A model generated the notes under the pieces. That model was not told the DNA's origin. It saw only the letters and a program-made list of their open reading frames with translations, and made no database searches. Position numbers and translations under genes: made by a program. A DNA stretch of 47,318 nucleotides, taken from the NCBI GenBank assembly GCA_948847595.1, contig CAQOGY010000025.1, forward strand, positions 1 to 47,318, in the 5' to 3' direction. Shown here one piece after another: positions 25,251 to 34,036 of this stretch (within the stretch, counting starts at the first letter, position 1; each line of letters opens with the position of its first letter). The stretch is from an uncultured Bacteroides sp. GTDB lineage: Bacteria > Bacteroidota > Bacteroidia > Bacteroidales > Bacteroidaceae.

Positions 25251-26114
25251 ATGGAACAAATAAGAAATCAAGAATACGGGGGCGAACGTCCTCTGTTTGC
25301 AACCCACGACCTTCAACTGGAAGATGTAACGATTCACGCCGGTGAATCCGCACTGAAAGAATGTAGTAACATTATAGCAATCAACTGTCGCTTTGAAGGA
25401 AAATATCCCTTTTGGCATACCAATGGATTTATAGTGAAGAACTGTCTCTTTACAGAAGGCGCCCGTGCTGCACTATGGTATTCCCAAAGTCTGCAAATGG
25501 CGGATACCTTGGTGGAAGCCCCGAAGATGTTTCGCGAAATGAACGGGATAAAACTCGAAAATGTACAGTTGCCCAACGCTTTGGAAACATTTTGGTATTG
25601 TCGTAATATAGACTTGAAGAACGTGCAGATAGACAAGGCGGATTATCTGTTCATACATAGCGAGAATATCAATATCCAGCACTACGCCCAAAACGGAAAC
25701 TATTCATTCCAGTACTGTAAGAACGTGGAAATCCGTAATGCGGTTATCAACTCCAAAGATGCATTCTGGAATACGGAGAATGTAACTGTCTATGATTCCG
25801 AACTGAATGGAGAATATCTAGGCTGGCATTCTAAAAACTTGCGTCTGGTAAATTGCAGGATTTCGGGCACACAGCCACTTTGCTATGCGCATGACCTGGT
25901 CATGGAAAATTGTACAATGGCCGATGACGCTGATCTCGCTTTTGAACACAGTAGTGTGAAAGCAACGATTAAGAGTCCGGTTCACAGCGTGAAGAATCCC
26001 CGTACGGGAAGCATTATTGCCGAAAGTTTCGGGACAATCATCCTGGACGAGAATCTCAAAGCACCGGGAAATTGTGAATTGAAACTTTGGGACGAACTGA
26101 CTTGTTTTGATTGA
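25251..26114 (+). CDS. DUF3737 right-handed beta-helix-like protein
   Basis: A 287-residue protein of the DUF3737 family, built from repeated short turns with N, C and W (KNCLFTEGARAALWYSQSLQ, KNVEIRNAVINSKDAFWNTE, KNLRLVNCRISGTQPLCYAH). The pattern is that of a beta-helix, probably carbohydrate-related or structural. There is no signal peptide. It precedes the MalY-type gene by three bases, so they are co-translated. The function of DUF3737 is not established. Confidence 0.88.
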   Translation: MEQIRNQEYGGERPLFATHDLQLEDVTIHAGESALKECSNIIAINCRFEGKYPFWHTNGFIVKNCLFTEGARAALWYSQSLQMADTLVEAPKMFREMNGIKLENVQLPNALETFWYCRNIDLKNVQIDKADYLFIHSENINIQHYAQNGNYSFQYCKNVEIRNAVINSKDAFWNTENVTVYDSELNGEYLGWHSKNLRLVNCRISGTQPLCYAHDLVMENCTMADDADLAFEHSSVKATIKSPVHSVKNPRTGSIIAESFGTIILDENLKAPGNCELKLWDELTCFD

Positions 26115-26117
26115 AAT

Positions 26118-27275
26118 ATGAAGTACAACTTCGATGAAATAATTCCACGCCGAGGTACGAACTCCTATAAATGGGATTCTGCCGGAGATGCAGATGTATT
26201 ACCGATGTGGGTGGCCGATATGGATTTCCGTACGGCTCCCCCTGTTGTGGAAGCGTTGAGGAAACGGGCGGAGCATGGTATCTTCGGATATGTCCGTGTA
26301 CCGGATGCATACTACGCGGCGGTGACAAACTGGTTTGCAAGGCGGCATGACTGGCAGATAGAAAAAGGATGGATTATTTATACCACGGGAGTAGTACCGG
26401 CATTGTCTGCTGTTATTAAGGCACTGACAGTCCCCGGAGATAAAGTAATGGTGCAGACACCCGTATATAACTGCTTTTTCTCCTCTATCCGCAATAACGG
26501 ATGCGGAATGATTGCCAATCCGCTGATTTATAGAAATGGAACCTATCAGATAGATTTTGCGGATTTGGAACAAAAAGCTGCCGACCCAAGCGTAAAGGTT
26601 CTATTGTTATGCAACCCGCATAATCCTGCCGGAAGGGTATGGACAAAGCAGGAACTTACCCGTATCGGTGACATCTGTATCCGAAATAATGTGTGGGTAG
26701 TAGCAGATGAAATCCACTGCGAACTTGTCTTTCCGGGACACACCTATATCCCCTTTGCTTCTATCTCACAAGAATTCTTGATGCACTCCGTCACTTGCAC
26801 CTCGCCCAGTAAAGCCTTTAACCTGGCAGGGCTTCAGATTGCCAATATCATTTCTGCCGATACGGATATACGGATGAAAATAGATAAAGCAATCAATGTC
26901 AATGAGGTTTGTGATGTGAACCCATTCGGGGTGGAAGCGTTAATGGCAGCCTATAACGACAGTGAGGAATGGTTGGAAGAGCTGAAACAATACTTGTTCG
27001 CCAATTACAATTATTTGAGGACATACTTCGCAGAATGTCTTCCTGAATTTTCAGTGTCGATGTTGGAAGGCACTTATCTGGTTTGGGTGGACTGTTCAGT
27101 ACTGAATCAGTCATCGGATAAGATAGTGAAAACCTTGTTGGAGAAAGAAAAACTTTGGGTGAACGAGGGCGGCTTGTACGGAGAGGCTGGTGAAGGATTT
27201 ATCCGCATCAACATCGCTTGTCCGCGACAGCAGTTGATAGAAGGATTAAACAGGTTGAGGCGGGCTTTGAAATAA
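26118..27275 (+). CDS. MalY/PatB-type PLP aminotransferase (cystathionine beta-lyase-like)
   Basis: A 385-residue PLP fold-type I enzyme. The start FDEIIPRRGTNSYKWDS is typical of MalY/PatB C-S lyases; LLCNPHNPAGRVWTKQEL and VVADEIHCELVFPGH hold the cofactor Asp and neighbours; the Schiff-base Lys is in TCTSPSKAFNLAGLQ; the C-terminal Arg is in EGFIRINIACPR. Such enzymes cleave C-S bonds in cystathionine or related thioethers. It forms an operon with the DUF3737 gene, probably continuing into the cupin/CMD gene 71 bases on. Confidence 0.92.
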   Translation: MKYNFDEIIPRRGTNSYKWDSAGDADVLPMWVADMDFRTAPPVVEALRKRAEHGIFGYVRVPDAYYAAVTNWFARRHDWQIEKGWIIYTTGVVPALSAVIKALTVPGDKVMVQTPVYNCFFSSIRNNGCGMIANPLIYRNGTYQIDFADLEQKAADPSVKVLLLCNPHNPAGRVWTKQELTRIGDICIRNNVWVVADEIHCELVFPGHTYIPFASISQEFLMHSVTCTSPSKAFNLAGLQIANIISADTDIRMKIDKAINVNEVCDVNPFGVEALMAAYNDSEEWLEELKQYLFANYNYLRTYFAECLPEFSVSMLEGTYLVWVDCSVLNQSSDKIVKTLLEKEKLWVNEGGLYGEAGEGFIRINIACPRQQLIEGLNRLRRALK

Positions 27276-27346
27276 TAAAATAATTGTCAATTTATTGAGA
27301 GTTCTTTTGAACTCTTCGTGAGTATGAATAAAAAGAATAATAGACT

Positions 27347-28555
27347 ATGAACATGAAGAGATTAATTGTTACTTTAGTAGTTGCATTAATAACGTTTTTC
27401 GGATATAATTCATTAAATGCACAGAATATGAAAAAAGAAGAAGTACCCCAAAACATCAGCGCATTTCCGATAGGAGAGGAGAATGTAGGATTCAAACAAT
27501 ATTTCACAGGAGAATCCTGGTTGGCGCGGTTGACTAATAACAAAGACTTGAATGTCCCCATGTCCAACGTTACTTTTGAACCCGGTTGCCGCAATAACTG
27601 GCACAGCCATACGGGCGGACAAATCCTGATTACCGTAGGAGGCGTAGGATATTATCAGGAACGTGGCAAAGCGTCACGCCGCTTGCTTCCTGGTGATGTG
27701 GTTGAAATCGCTCCGAACGTAGAACATTGGCACGGTGCCGCCCCCGATAGCTGGTTCTCGCATCTGGCTATCGAATGTAATCCGCAGACCAACAAGAATA
27801 CATGGCTGGAATGTGTGAGCGACCAACAATATGCCGAAGCTACAAAAGACAACGTGGCAACCGGACTAAAAGCTACCGACCCCGAGTTGGACGGAATATT
27901 TAGTAATTTTACAAAAGAAGTGCAGGAGTATGGTGACTTGGATACTAAAACCCGCCTTATGGTAACCTTGGCGTCCAATATTGCTTCGCAGGCACAGGCT
28001 GAATACCGTATCACACTCGAAAACGCCCTAAATGAAGGTATTACCCCGATAGAAGTGAAGGAAATCCTTTATCAGGCAGCAGCTTATGCAGGAATGGCTA
28101 AGGTGAGAGATTTTATCGGTCTTACTAATGGTATATTGCTTGCCCGTGGCGCACACCTTCCCTTAGCGGGACAATCGGTAGTATCATCCGAAACCCGTTT
28201 TGACAAAGGGCTGGAGTTACAGAAATCCATTTTCGGTGAACGGATAGAACAGATACATAAGAACGCTCCCGAGAATCAGAAGCATATCCAGCGTTATCTC
28301 TCCGCCAATTGCTTCGGAGACTACCAGACACGTAGTGGGCTGAATGTGAAGACACGCGAACTGGTTACGTTCTCAATTTTAGTTTCCTTAGGCGGCTGTG
28401 AATCGCAAGTAAAAGGACACATACAAGGAAATGTCAACGTAGGGAATAACAAAGATACATTACTGACTGTTGTCACACAACTGTTACCCTATATCGGCTA
28501 TCCGCGTACACTCAATGCCATAGCCTGCCTGAATGAGGTGATTCCGGAAAAATAA
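27347..28555 (+). CDS. Exported cupin plus two carboxymuconolactone-decarboxylase-like domains
   Basis: A 402-residue protein with a signal peptide (to about NSLNAQ). Residues ~50-140 are a cupin with metal-type histidines (NNWHSHTGGQ, EHWHGAAP). Two CMD/AhpD-like helical domains follow: TKTRLMVTLASNIASQAQAE about 195-265, and VKTRELVTFSILVSLGGCES about 325-395. The AhpD CXXC pair is missing (one Cys only). CMD/cupin fusions are common in Bacteroides and are thought to act on small oxidised organics; the exported form is noteworthy. An in-frame ATG at 27353 is an alternative start. Confidence 0.9.
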   Translation: MNMKRLIVTLVVALITFFGYNSLNAQNMKKEEVPQNISAFPIGEENVGFKQYFTGESWLARLTNNKDLNVPMSNVTFEPGCRNNWHSHTGGQILITVGGVGYYQERGKASRRLLPGDVVEIAPNVEHWHGAAPDSWFSHLAIECNPQTNKNTWLECVSDQQYAEATKDNVATGLKATDPELDGIFSNFTKEVQEYGDLDTKTRLMVTLASNIASQAQAEYRITLENALNEGITPIEVKEILYQAAAYAGMAKVRDFIGLTNGILLARGAHLPLAGQSVVSSETRFDKGLELQKSIFGERIEQIHKNAPENQKHIQRYLSANCFGDYQTRSGLNVKTRELVTFSILVSLGGCESQVKGHIQGNVNVGNNKDTLLTVVTQLLPYIGYPRTLNAIACLNEVIPEK

Positions 28556-28681
28556 TAAGTTTGAGTGAGATTAGTATACCAAATGTGAATTGGGAAATGT
28601 TATTTTTAGTGATTTGCATATTTTAATATTGTCCTATTTTTAATATTTGCTTATAATATTATAATCACTGTTTTGATTCAG

Positions 28682-28724
28682 AAAAGGCATATTTATGATT
28701 GGTGGAGAATAAATATGCCTTTTT
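28682..28724 (+). terminator. Terminator downstream of the cupin/CMD gene
   Basis: AAAAGGCATATTTAT (28682-28696) pairs with ATAAATATGCCTTTTT (28709-28724), a 14-bp stem ending in a T-run. It lies ~125 bases past the stop codon. Confidence 0.8.
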
Positions 28725-29130
28725 GTGTGTATGTATATTGATTATTTATACAGCCTGATTATTAGTAAAAGAGGCTTTATTTAAGGATGAGCTGCTTTTT
28801 TAGTGAGGAATGTGTTGTATGTGTAATTGCTTTTAATTCTTATAGTTGAGTAGTTTAGAATGTCGCTTCTTAATAGTAATTACTATTTGCTGTTTATTGT
28901 TTAGTAACTGACAATACTCTCCACTCCTTTATCTGATTTTGATTTATTTTTATAGACTTTTCTAATAAATATGCATAAGTATTCTGCTTTTCAATAAATG
29001 GTGTATTCTTTCGATTTTTTGAAATCAAATATATGTTAATGTGAAATACATATTACGAACTAATTTTTTTTAGGATATGTTGTTTTCGTGTAGATGATAA
29101 ACAAAACGTCACATTTAATTATATTCAATT
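28725..29130 (+). promoter_or_regulatory. Long AT-rich upstream region of ompA-like gene 1
   Basis: About 400 bases with no open frame I can support. Near its end (29057-29090) it has GAACTAATTTTTTT followed at a fixed 17-base offset by GATATGTTGTTT. The same element, with the same offset, lies before the second OmpA-like gene (35373-35405). This is a likely shared promoter or operator. Its GAAC box with a distal GATATG recalls extracytoplasmic-function sigma promoters more than the TTTG/TAnnTTTG form; that is inference. Confidence 0.55.
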
Positions 29131-30258
29131 ATGAAAAAGTCTATTATTTTATTAGCTTGCGTATTGGGCGCATTTTCAGCGAATGCCCAAACAGTTATTG
29201 AAAGTACTAAATTTACGGATAATTGGTCGGTGGGAATCAATGCCGGTGCAGTGACTCCACTTACTCATAGTGCTTTCTTTAAAAGTATGCGTCCTGCTTT
29301 TGGAGTAGGATTCTCGAAACAGTTGACTCCTAATTTCGGTTTGGGATTCCAGGGAATGGGGTATGTGAATACAACCCAAAGTAAAACTGCTTTTGACGCT
29401 TCTGATGTAAGTCTATTGGGTAAAGTGAATCTGATGAATCTTTTCGGCACTTATCTTGGTTCTCCACGTGTATTTGAAATTGAAGCAGTGGCCGGTGTAG
29501 GGTGGTTGCACTATTATGCGAGCGGCGACGGTGACGAAAATTCATGGTCTACCCGTTTCGGGATGAACTTTAATTTCAATATGGGCGAATCCAAAGCATG
29601 GACGATTGGTATCAGACCTGCTATCGTGTATGATATGCAGGGGGATTACAATCAGGCAAAAAGCCGTTTCAATGCCAACAATGCTGCTTTCGAAATCACT
29701 GCGGGATTGACATATCATTTTGCAACGAGCAATGGAACCCATTACTTCAATAAGGTGAGAGTCTACAATCAAGCTGAGATTGACGACTTGAATTCTTCTA
29801 TAAATGCGCTTCGCGGACAAGTGGATACCAGAGATAGCGAGTTGAATACTGCTAACCAAAGAATCAATGGACTTCAACAGGAACTGAATGACTGCCGTAC
29901 TAAAGTAGTTCCGGCAGAAACAGTAGTCAAGACAGCCCGCATCCCGGAATCTATCATCACTTTCAGACAAGGTCGTTCATCAGTAGATGCATCACAGTTG
30001 CCGAATGTGGAACGTGTAGCTTCTTATATGACTAAGCATCCGGAGACGAAAGTTATAATAAAAGGATATGCTTCTCCGGAAGGTAGTGCCGAACTTAATG
30101 CCAGACTGGCTGCTGCACGTGCAGAAGCTGTCAAGACAATTCTGGTTAAGAGATATAGGATAGCAGCAGATCGTGTAACTGCCGAAGGACAGGGAGTGGG
30201 CGATATGTTTACCGAACCGGATTGGAACCGTGTAAGTATCTGTACTATTGAAGAATAA
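29131..30258 (+). CDS. OmpA-family outer-membrane protein, copy 1
   Basis: A 375-residue OmpA-like protein. Signal peptide to NAQ, then an eight-stranded-type barrel (about 25-205; FTDNWSVGINAGAVTPLTHS, SRFNANNAAFEITAGLTYHF), a short coiled hinge of heptad-like residues (EIDDLNSSINALRGQVDTRD), and a C-terminal OmpA/MotB peptidoglycan-binding domain (about 265-375; IKGYASPEGSAELNARLAAA with the conserved Asp/Arg elements). It ties the outer membrane to the wall. It is nearly identical to the gene at 35510-36637 and starts the stress island. Confidence 0.94.
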   Translation: MKKSIILLACVLGAFSANAQTVIESTKFTDNWSVGINAGAVTPLTHSAFFKSMRPAFGVGFSKQLTPNFGLGFQGMGYVNTTQSKTAFDASDVSLLGKVNLMNLFGTYLGSPRVFEIEAVAGVGWLHYYASGDGDENSWSTRFGMNFNFNMGESKAWTIGIRPAIVYDMQGDYNQAKSRFNANNAAFEITAGLTYHFATSNGTHYFNKVRVYNQAEIDDLNSSINALRGQVDTRDSELNTANQRINGLQQELNDCRTKVVPAETVVKTARIPESIITFRQGRSSVDASQLPNVERVASYMTKHPETKVIIKGYASPEGSAELNARLAAARAEAVKTILVKRYRIAADRVTAEGQGVGDMFTEPDWNRVSICTIEE

Positions 30259-30314
30259 CAGGAAACGAGAGTTTTGTTTTAGATGAAATATATTATTAAC
30301 TAAATGCCTTGATT

Positions 30315-30830
30315 ATGAAAAAGTTTTTATTATTGATTTTGGTTGCAATGACTGCTTTCGGAGTGAATGCTCAAACTAGAAAAGGTGAGGGGGCTTTAAT
30401 GGGAAGTCTTGGTTACCAGACTAATTACGAGAGATTCGGTTTACAAGCGCAGGGACGCTATGTGATAGCGAATAATCTTAGGATAGCTCCTGACCTCACA
30501 TTCTTTTTCCCGAAAGACAAAGCAACGGGACTGGATGTGAATGTGAACTTCCATTATGTGTTCAATTTCAGTAAGGATGGACAAGGATTTTCCGTTTATC
30601 CTCTTGCGGGAATTGGTATGCAGAACAATTTCTATGGAAAGCAGGATGTCGAGGTCAATGGTGTGACCACTCAGGTGGATAGAAGTAACTCAACCAAGTT
30701 TGCTTTTAATCTTGGAGGCGGTATTACATTACCTTTGTCAGAACGTAGCTTTTTAAACGCGGAAGCGAAATTTATGTTTGCCGAGGATGACAATGTCGTT
30801 ATCATGTTAGGTTATGGTTATAAATTCTGA
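30315..30830 (+). CDS. Outer-membrane beta-barrel porin-like protein
   Basis: A 171-residue barrel protein: signal peptide MKKFLLLILVAMTAFGVNAQ, then alternating strands (NLRIAPDLTFFFPKDKATGL, NFHYVFNFSKDGQGFSVYPL, FNLGGGITLPLSERSFLNAE) ending with aromatic GYGYKF. It resembles small OmpW/OmpX-type or porin_OmpL1-type proteins. It follows the first OmpA gene by 56 bases and probably shares its transcript; a terminator follows. TTG 30309 is in frame, but ATG 30315 fits the signal peptide. Confidence 0.87.
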   Translation: MKKFLLLILVAMTAFGVNAQTRKGEGALMGSLGYQTNYERFGLQAQGRYVIANNLRIAPDLTFFFPKDKATGLDVNVNFHYVFNFSKDGQGFSVYPLAGIGMQNNFYGKQDVEVNGVTTQVDRSNSTKFAFNLGGGITLPLSERSFLNAEAKFMFAEDDNVVIMLGYGYKF

Positions 30831-30838
30831 TTCTTGTT

Positions 30839-30877
30839 GTATGCCGGACGGTATTTATGCTATCCGGCATATTTTTT
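30839..30877 (+). terminator. Terminator after the porin-like gene
   Basis: TATGCCGGA and TCCGGCATA form a stem followed by six T residues. Confidence 0.82.
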
Positions 30878-30982
30878 CTGACGATGTCGCATTAAAAGAG
30901 TGCGTGAACATATAAAATAACATGTTATAAATATAGATGTACATCTTAATCAACCTGAATTATTAACTTAAAAAAATCGATT

Positions 30983-31939
30983 ATGTTTTACCATGTAAAA
31001 GATTTGCAGTTTAATGCCCGCGTCTCCAGACCGGATCCGCGTTTCGCACGTATATTGCTTGAGGCATTCGGTGGTGCTAATGGAGAATTAACTTCAGCCA
31101 TGCAATATTTTGTACAGGCTTTCAGTTGTCATAATCCGTTCCCGGATAAGTATGACATGCTTATGGACATTGCCACGGAAGAACTGGCACATCTTGAAAT
31201 AGTGGGTGCTACTATTCAGATGCTTCTCGGACCGGTAAACGGTGAGATGAAGGATGCCGCAGAGACAATGGATATTCGCAAGCTGATGGATGGCAAGTCC
31301 GCTAAGGAAGAATTTATCCAGCAAGCGTTTACAAATCCGCAATGTGTGGTAGTTGCCCCCGGGAGTCCTATGTTGACAGACAGTAATGGAAATCCATGGT
31401 GTGGAAGTTTTGTATCTGCCAATGCGGAACTTACAGTAGACCTTCAGTCCAATATGGCAAACGAATGTCGCGCCAAGATTGGTTATGAAAATCTTCTGAA
31501 GTTTACGGAAGATCCGTCGGTAAGAGAAACTCTTATTTTCCTTATGACTCGTGAAGTTACTCACTTCCAACAGTTCGAGGCAGCTCTGAACACCATTCAG
31601 CCGAACTTCCCGCCTGCAGTACTGCAAACTTCACCGAAATATAGCAACCTTTACTTTAATCTGTCAAAAGGTGAAGAGTTCCGTGGTCCATGGAATGAAG
31701 GTGAAAGCTCAAGACTGAAAGAAGAATGGCAGTATATTGACGAGCCACTGGAAGAAGTGAGAAGGACAAACGGGCTGGTAGACAGAAAACCTGAAGGAAC
31801 GGAACGTACCGAAAAGCAAGTTGCCCAAATGGACGAACAGTTGTCTGAAGAACGCAGCAATGAAGTGCTTTCGGCAACTCCTGAAAAGGAACTGATGTGG
31901 TGTGATTATCAGAAATCAGAAAAAGGCAGCAAAAAATAA
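30983..31939 (+). CDS. Manganese catalase
   Basis: A 318-residue di-manganese catalase that dismutates hydrogen peroxide without heme. The ferritin-like bundle carries the metal ligands: Glu in GGANGELTSAMQYFVQAF, Glu-x-x-His in ATEELAHLEIVG, Glu in NMANECRAKIGYENLL, and Glu-x-x-His in TREVTHFQQFE. The C-terminal tail (about 215-318) is Glu/Lys-rich. It is probably non-exported. Placement between OmpA genes and small stress proteins suggests an oxidative or envelope-stress island. Manganese catalases are widespread in sporulating and gut anaerobes. Confidence 0.95.
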   Translation: MFYHVKDLQFNARVSRPDPRFARILLEAFGGANGELTSAMQYFVQAFSCHNPFPDKYDMLMDIATEELAHLEIVGATIQMLLGPVNGEMKDAAETMDIRKLMDGKSAKEEFIQQAFTNPQCVVVAPGSPMLTDSNGNPWCGSFVSANAELTVDLQSNMANECRAKIGYENLLKFTEDPSVRETLIFLMTREVTHFQQFEAALNTIQPNFPPAVLQTSPKYSNLYFNLSKGEEFRGPWNEGESSRLKEEWQYIDEPLEEVRRTNGLVDRKPEGTERTEKQVAQMDEQLSEERSNEVLSATPEKELMWCDYQKSEKGSKK

Positions 31940-31983
31940 ATGGCTGCATATAATCTATTTTTTAACTTTTAATTTTTTGTGTT

Positions 31984-32091
31984 ATGAATAAGAAAACTGA
32001 AAAAAAACAGGAAGCAAAGAGTGCTAAAAAGGAAACTCAGGCTAAAGAAAGTAAATCTGCAACTTCCAGCAAGAAGTCAGATAAGAAGTAA
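31984..32091 (+). CDS. Short lysine-rich protein (35 residues)
   Basis: An ATG-to-TAA frame of 35 residues, MNKKTEKKQEAKSAKKETQA and then KESKSATSSKKSDKK, with extreme Lys/Ser/Glu bias and no hydrophobic residues. It follows the catalase by 44 bases and precedes a strong terminator, so it is very probably the last gene of the catalase transcript. Sequence like this suits a disordered nucleic-acid- or surface-binding protein, akin to small LEA-like stress proteins; function unknown. Confidence 0.7.
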   Translation: MNKKTEKKQEAKSAKKETQAKESKSATSSKKSDKK

Positions 32092-32122
32092 TGCTTTAGA
32101 TTCTTAAATCAAGTTCATGTTT

Positions 32123-32165
32123 TTCCGGCGGAAGATGTTCGGAATATCTTTCGCCGGAATTTTTA
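32123..32165 (+). terminator. Terminator after catalase/Lys-rich gene
   Basis: TTCCGGCG (32123-32130) with CGCCGGAA (32152-32159) and a T-rich end (TTTTT to 32164). Confidence 0.85.
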
Positions 32166-32199
32166 ATTCTATTTTATGAAATAACTAATTTGAGAGAAT

Positions 32200-32502
32200 A
32201 TGGAAACAAGAAAAATATTGTTCGCAGTTTTGGCGTTGATATGTACTGTGTCTTTGGCTATAACTTCTTGCAATGATAAAAAAACGCAGGATAAGGTTAA
32301 CAACCGGATTGAGAATGCAAAGGAATCTGCTGACAGGGCGCTTGATAAGGCTTCAGATAAAATAGAAGCAGGAGCGGATAGCGTAAAAGAAGCTTGGAAA
32401 GAAACCAAAGAAGAAGTAAAGGATGGGGCGCATAAAGCTAAGAAGGAAATAAAGGAAGGTTATAATAATGCCAAAAAAGAAGTGAAAAAGACACTTGATT
32501 GA
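32200..32502 (+). CDS. Small LEA-like amphipathic lipoprotein
   Basis: A 100-residue lipoprotein: signal and lipobox ending AITSC, then ~75 residues of charged 11-residue-like amphipathic repeats rich in K/E/A/D (KESADRALDKASDKIEAGAD, KETKEEVKDGAHKAKKEIKE). This resembles LEA-type or YtxH/apolipoprotein-like stress proteins and would coat or stabilise the membrane. No enzyme motif. It has its own transcript between two terminator-bounded regions. Confidence 0.85.
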   Translation: METRKILFAVLALICTVSLAITSCNDKKTQDKVNNRIENAKESADRALDKASDKIEAGADSVKEAWKETKEEVKDGAHKAKKEIKEGYNNAKKEVKKTLD

Positions 32503-32586
32503 TCTTTGTTGAAATATGTTTCATACATCGGAAGCATAGTATTTCCATTATTTACCTTCAGAAAGGACAGTGTCTATCCTGTCCTT

Positions 32587-32853
32587 TCATCTATCAGTTT
32601 CCAGTTTGTATAACTCTAATTTGTATTGATTCAGATACCAGCAATTCCCGTCACATATTTTCTTGGTCAATGTTCCGAAGAAGGAACGGGTCATGCATCT
32701 GTTGCCAAACAGATTGTTGCAACGTAGTCTGTATGCTTCGATAGCCAGTGCCCTTTCTGCCATACGTCCTTTGGTGTATGCGTCCGAGCACATCTTATGT
32801 ATGTTCTCATACTCGGTTTGACCTGTAAGAAATAAATTATCGCAATTTTTCAT
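32587..32853 (-). CDS. Hypothetical Cys-containing protein
   Basis: An 88-residue basic protein with five or six Cys, no signal peptide and no recognised domain. The helical stretch EYENIHKMCSDAYTKGRMAE looks real, and the frame is open and unopposed. It stands alone on the minus strand inside the island. Upstream (32854-33113) is AT-rich with no other gene. Function unknown. Confidence 0.55.
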   Translation of the reverse strand: MKNCDNLFLTGQTEYENIHKMCSDAYTKGRMAERALAIEAYRLRCNNLFGNRCMTRSFFGTLTKKICDGNCWYLNQYKLELYKLETDR

Positions 32854-33113
32854 ATTCCGGTATTTTTAATGTTTTATATTTAGTAAAACATATTGTGGAA
32901 TACGGAGGTTTAATTTGAGCTTTTAATCATTCTTAATATTGCTCGTAATGTTGCTAAAATATGATAAATGCAAAATATGTGTTAAAAGATAGGATTGAAT
33001 TGGAACTAAATGATACTAAAAGTCGTTTTTAAATAAAATGAAAATCTTATTATAACTGGAGAAAACAGTAAACCCTTTTTTGAAATTTATATATAAACCT
33101 AAATTCTTTAATT

Positions 33114-33374
33114 ATGAGTGTAATTTGGTACATTATCATTGGAATTGTTGCCGGTTTTTTGGCCGGTAAGATTATGAGAGGAGGAGGCTTCGGCCTTTTG
33201 ATTAATCTGATTGTAGGTATTATCGGTGGTCTTTTGGGCGGCTGGGTATTCGGTTTACTAGGTATCGCTGCCGGCGGTATTCTGGGTAGTCTTATAACTT
33301 CGGTTGTGGGTGCTGTGTTGCTATTATGGATTTTATCCTTGTTTAGAAAACACCCCAGAAGCGAAGAACTCTGA
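33114..33374 (+). CDS. GlsB/YeaQ/YmgE-family stress membrane protein
   Basis: An 86-residue, very hydrophobic, Gly-rich protein with three membrane spans (IIIGIVAGFLAGKIMRGGGF, LIVGIIGGLLGGWVFGLLGI, and a C-terminal span). This is the transglycosylase-associated/GlsB family, induced by general stress in many bacteria. It is first of three closely spaced small membrane-linked genes (33114-33967). A GAACTAA box at 33003-33009 resembles the element of the OmpA genes. Confidence 0.92.
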   Translation: MSVIWYIIIGIVAGFLAGKIMRGGGFGLLINLIVGIIGGLLGGWVFGLLGIAAGGILGSLITSVVGAVLLLWILSLFRKHPRSEEL

Positions 33375-33404
33375 TTTATTAACTTTTAAAACTTAAACTT
33401 CATT

Positions 33405-33701
33405 ATGGAAAGTGGAAAATCTAATTTTCTTATCGGACTGGGAGTCGGTTCGGTAATTGGTGCGCTGGTCTATCGTTTCTGGCATTCACCTAAAGGGAAG
33501 TGTGTGAAAGAAAAAGTAAATCATGCATTTCAGAAAGTAACCGGAGACAGTGTTAATTTGATTGATACGGTAAATGACAAGGTATTGGATGCCGGAACAA
33601 AAGTGGCTGACAAGGTAGCTGACGGAACCTTTTATGTTGCCGAAAAAGCGGATGATGTAAGAGATAAAGTCCATGCTATGGCAGATAAGGCTAAGAAATA
33701 G
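33405..33701 (+). CDS. YtxH-like small stress protein
   Basis: A 98-residue protein with one N-terminal membrane span (NFLIGLGVGSVIGALVYRFW) and a long amphipathic helix rich in K/D/V/A (KVLDAGTKVADKVADGTFYV). YtxH-type general stress proteins look the same. It follows the GlsB-like gene by 30 bases and precedes another such gene; all three probably form one operon. Confidence 0.85.
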   Translation: MESGKSNFLIGLGVGSVIGALVYRFWHSPKGKCVKEKVNHAFQKVTGDSVNLIDTVNDKVLDAGTKVADKVADGTFYVAEKADDVRDKVHAMADKAKK

Positions 33702-33778
33702 TTAGGGTTTTGTTGTTCTGCAATGGGAGGATAGTGTAAGTGAAAGCTATTCTCCCCTTTTACTAAAACAAATTTATT

Positions 33779-33967
33779 ATGAAAACTAATAATTTCAATT
33801 TATGGCTTCGGCTGACAGTAGGTTCAGCTATTGGTGCAATTATATATCATTTCTCATCAGGTAGGAAGACTGAGAAATTGAGAAAAATGGTACGTATGAG
33901 AAACCAGATAAAAGAAAGTGAGAATAAGGGCGAGATATATACACTCTCGGCCAATGCCAGAAGATAA
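33779..33967 (+). CDS. Small YtxH-like membrane protein
   Basis: A 62-residue protein with a membrane span near the start (LRLTVGSAIGAIIYHFSSGR) and a charged tail. Its core motif GSxIGAxxYxF matches the gene before it, so the two are likely diverged duplicates. A hairpin terminator separates it from the convergent BrkB-family gene. Confidence 0.72.
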   Translation: MKTNNFNLWLRLTVGSAIGAIIYHFSSGRKTEKLRKMVRMRNQIKESENKGEIYTLSANARR

Positions 33968-33987
33968 GCTGCTTGTTTGTTTGCCTG

Positions 33988-34028
33988 TCACCAGTTTCAG
34001 ATAGATATTAATTGCTACTGAAACTGGT
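33988..34028. terminator. Bidirectional terminator between convergent genes
   Basis: CACCAGTTTCAG (33988-33999) pairs with CTGAAACTGGTG (34017-34028), a perfect 12-bp stem. Long T-runs are absent on either side. Confidence 0.65.
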
Positions 34029-34036
34029 GCTTGAAG

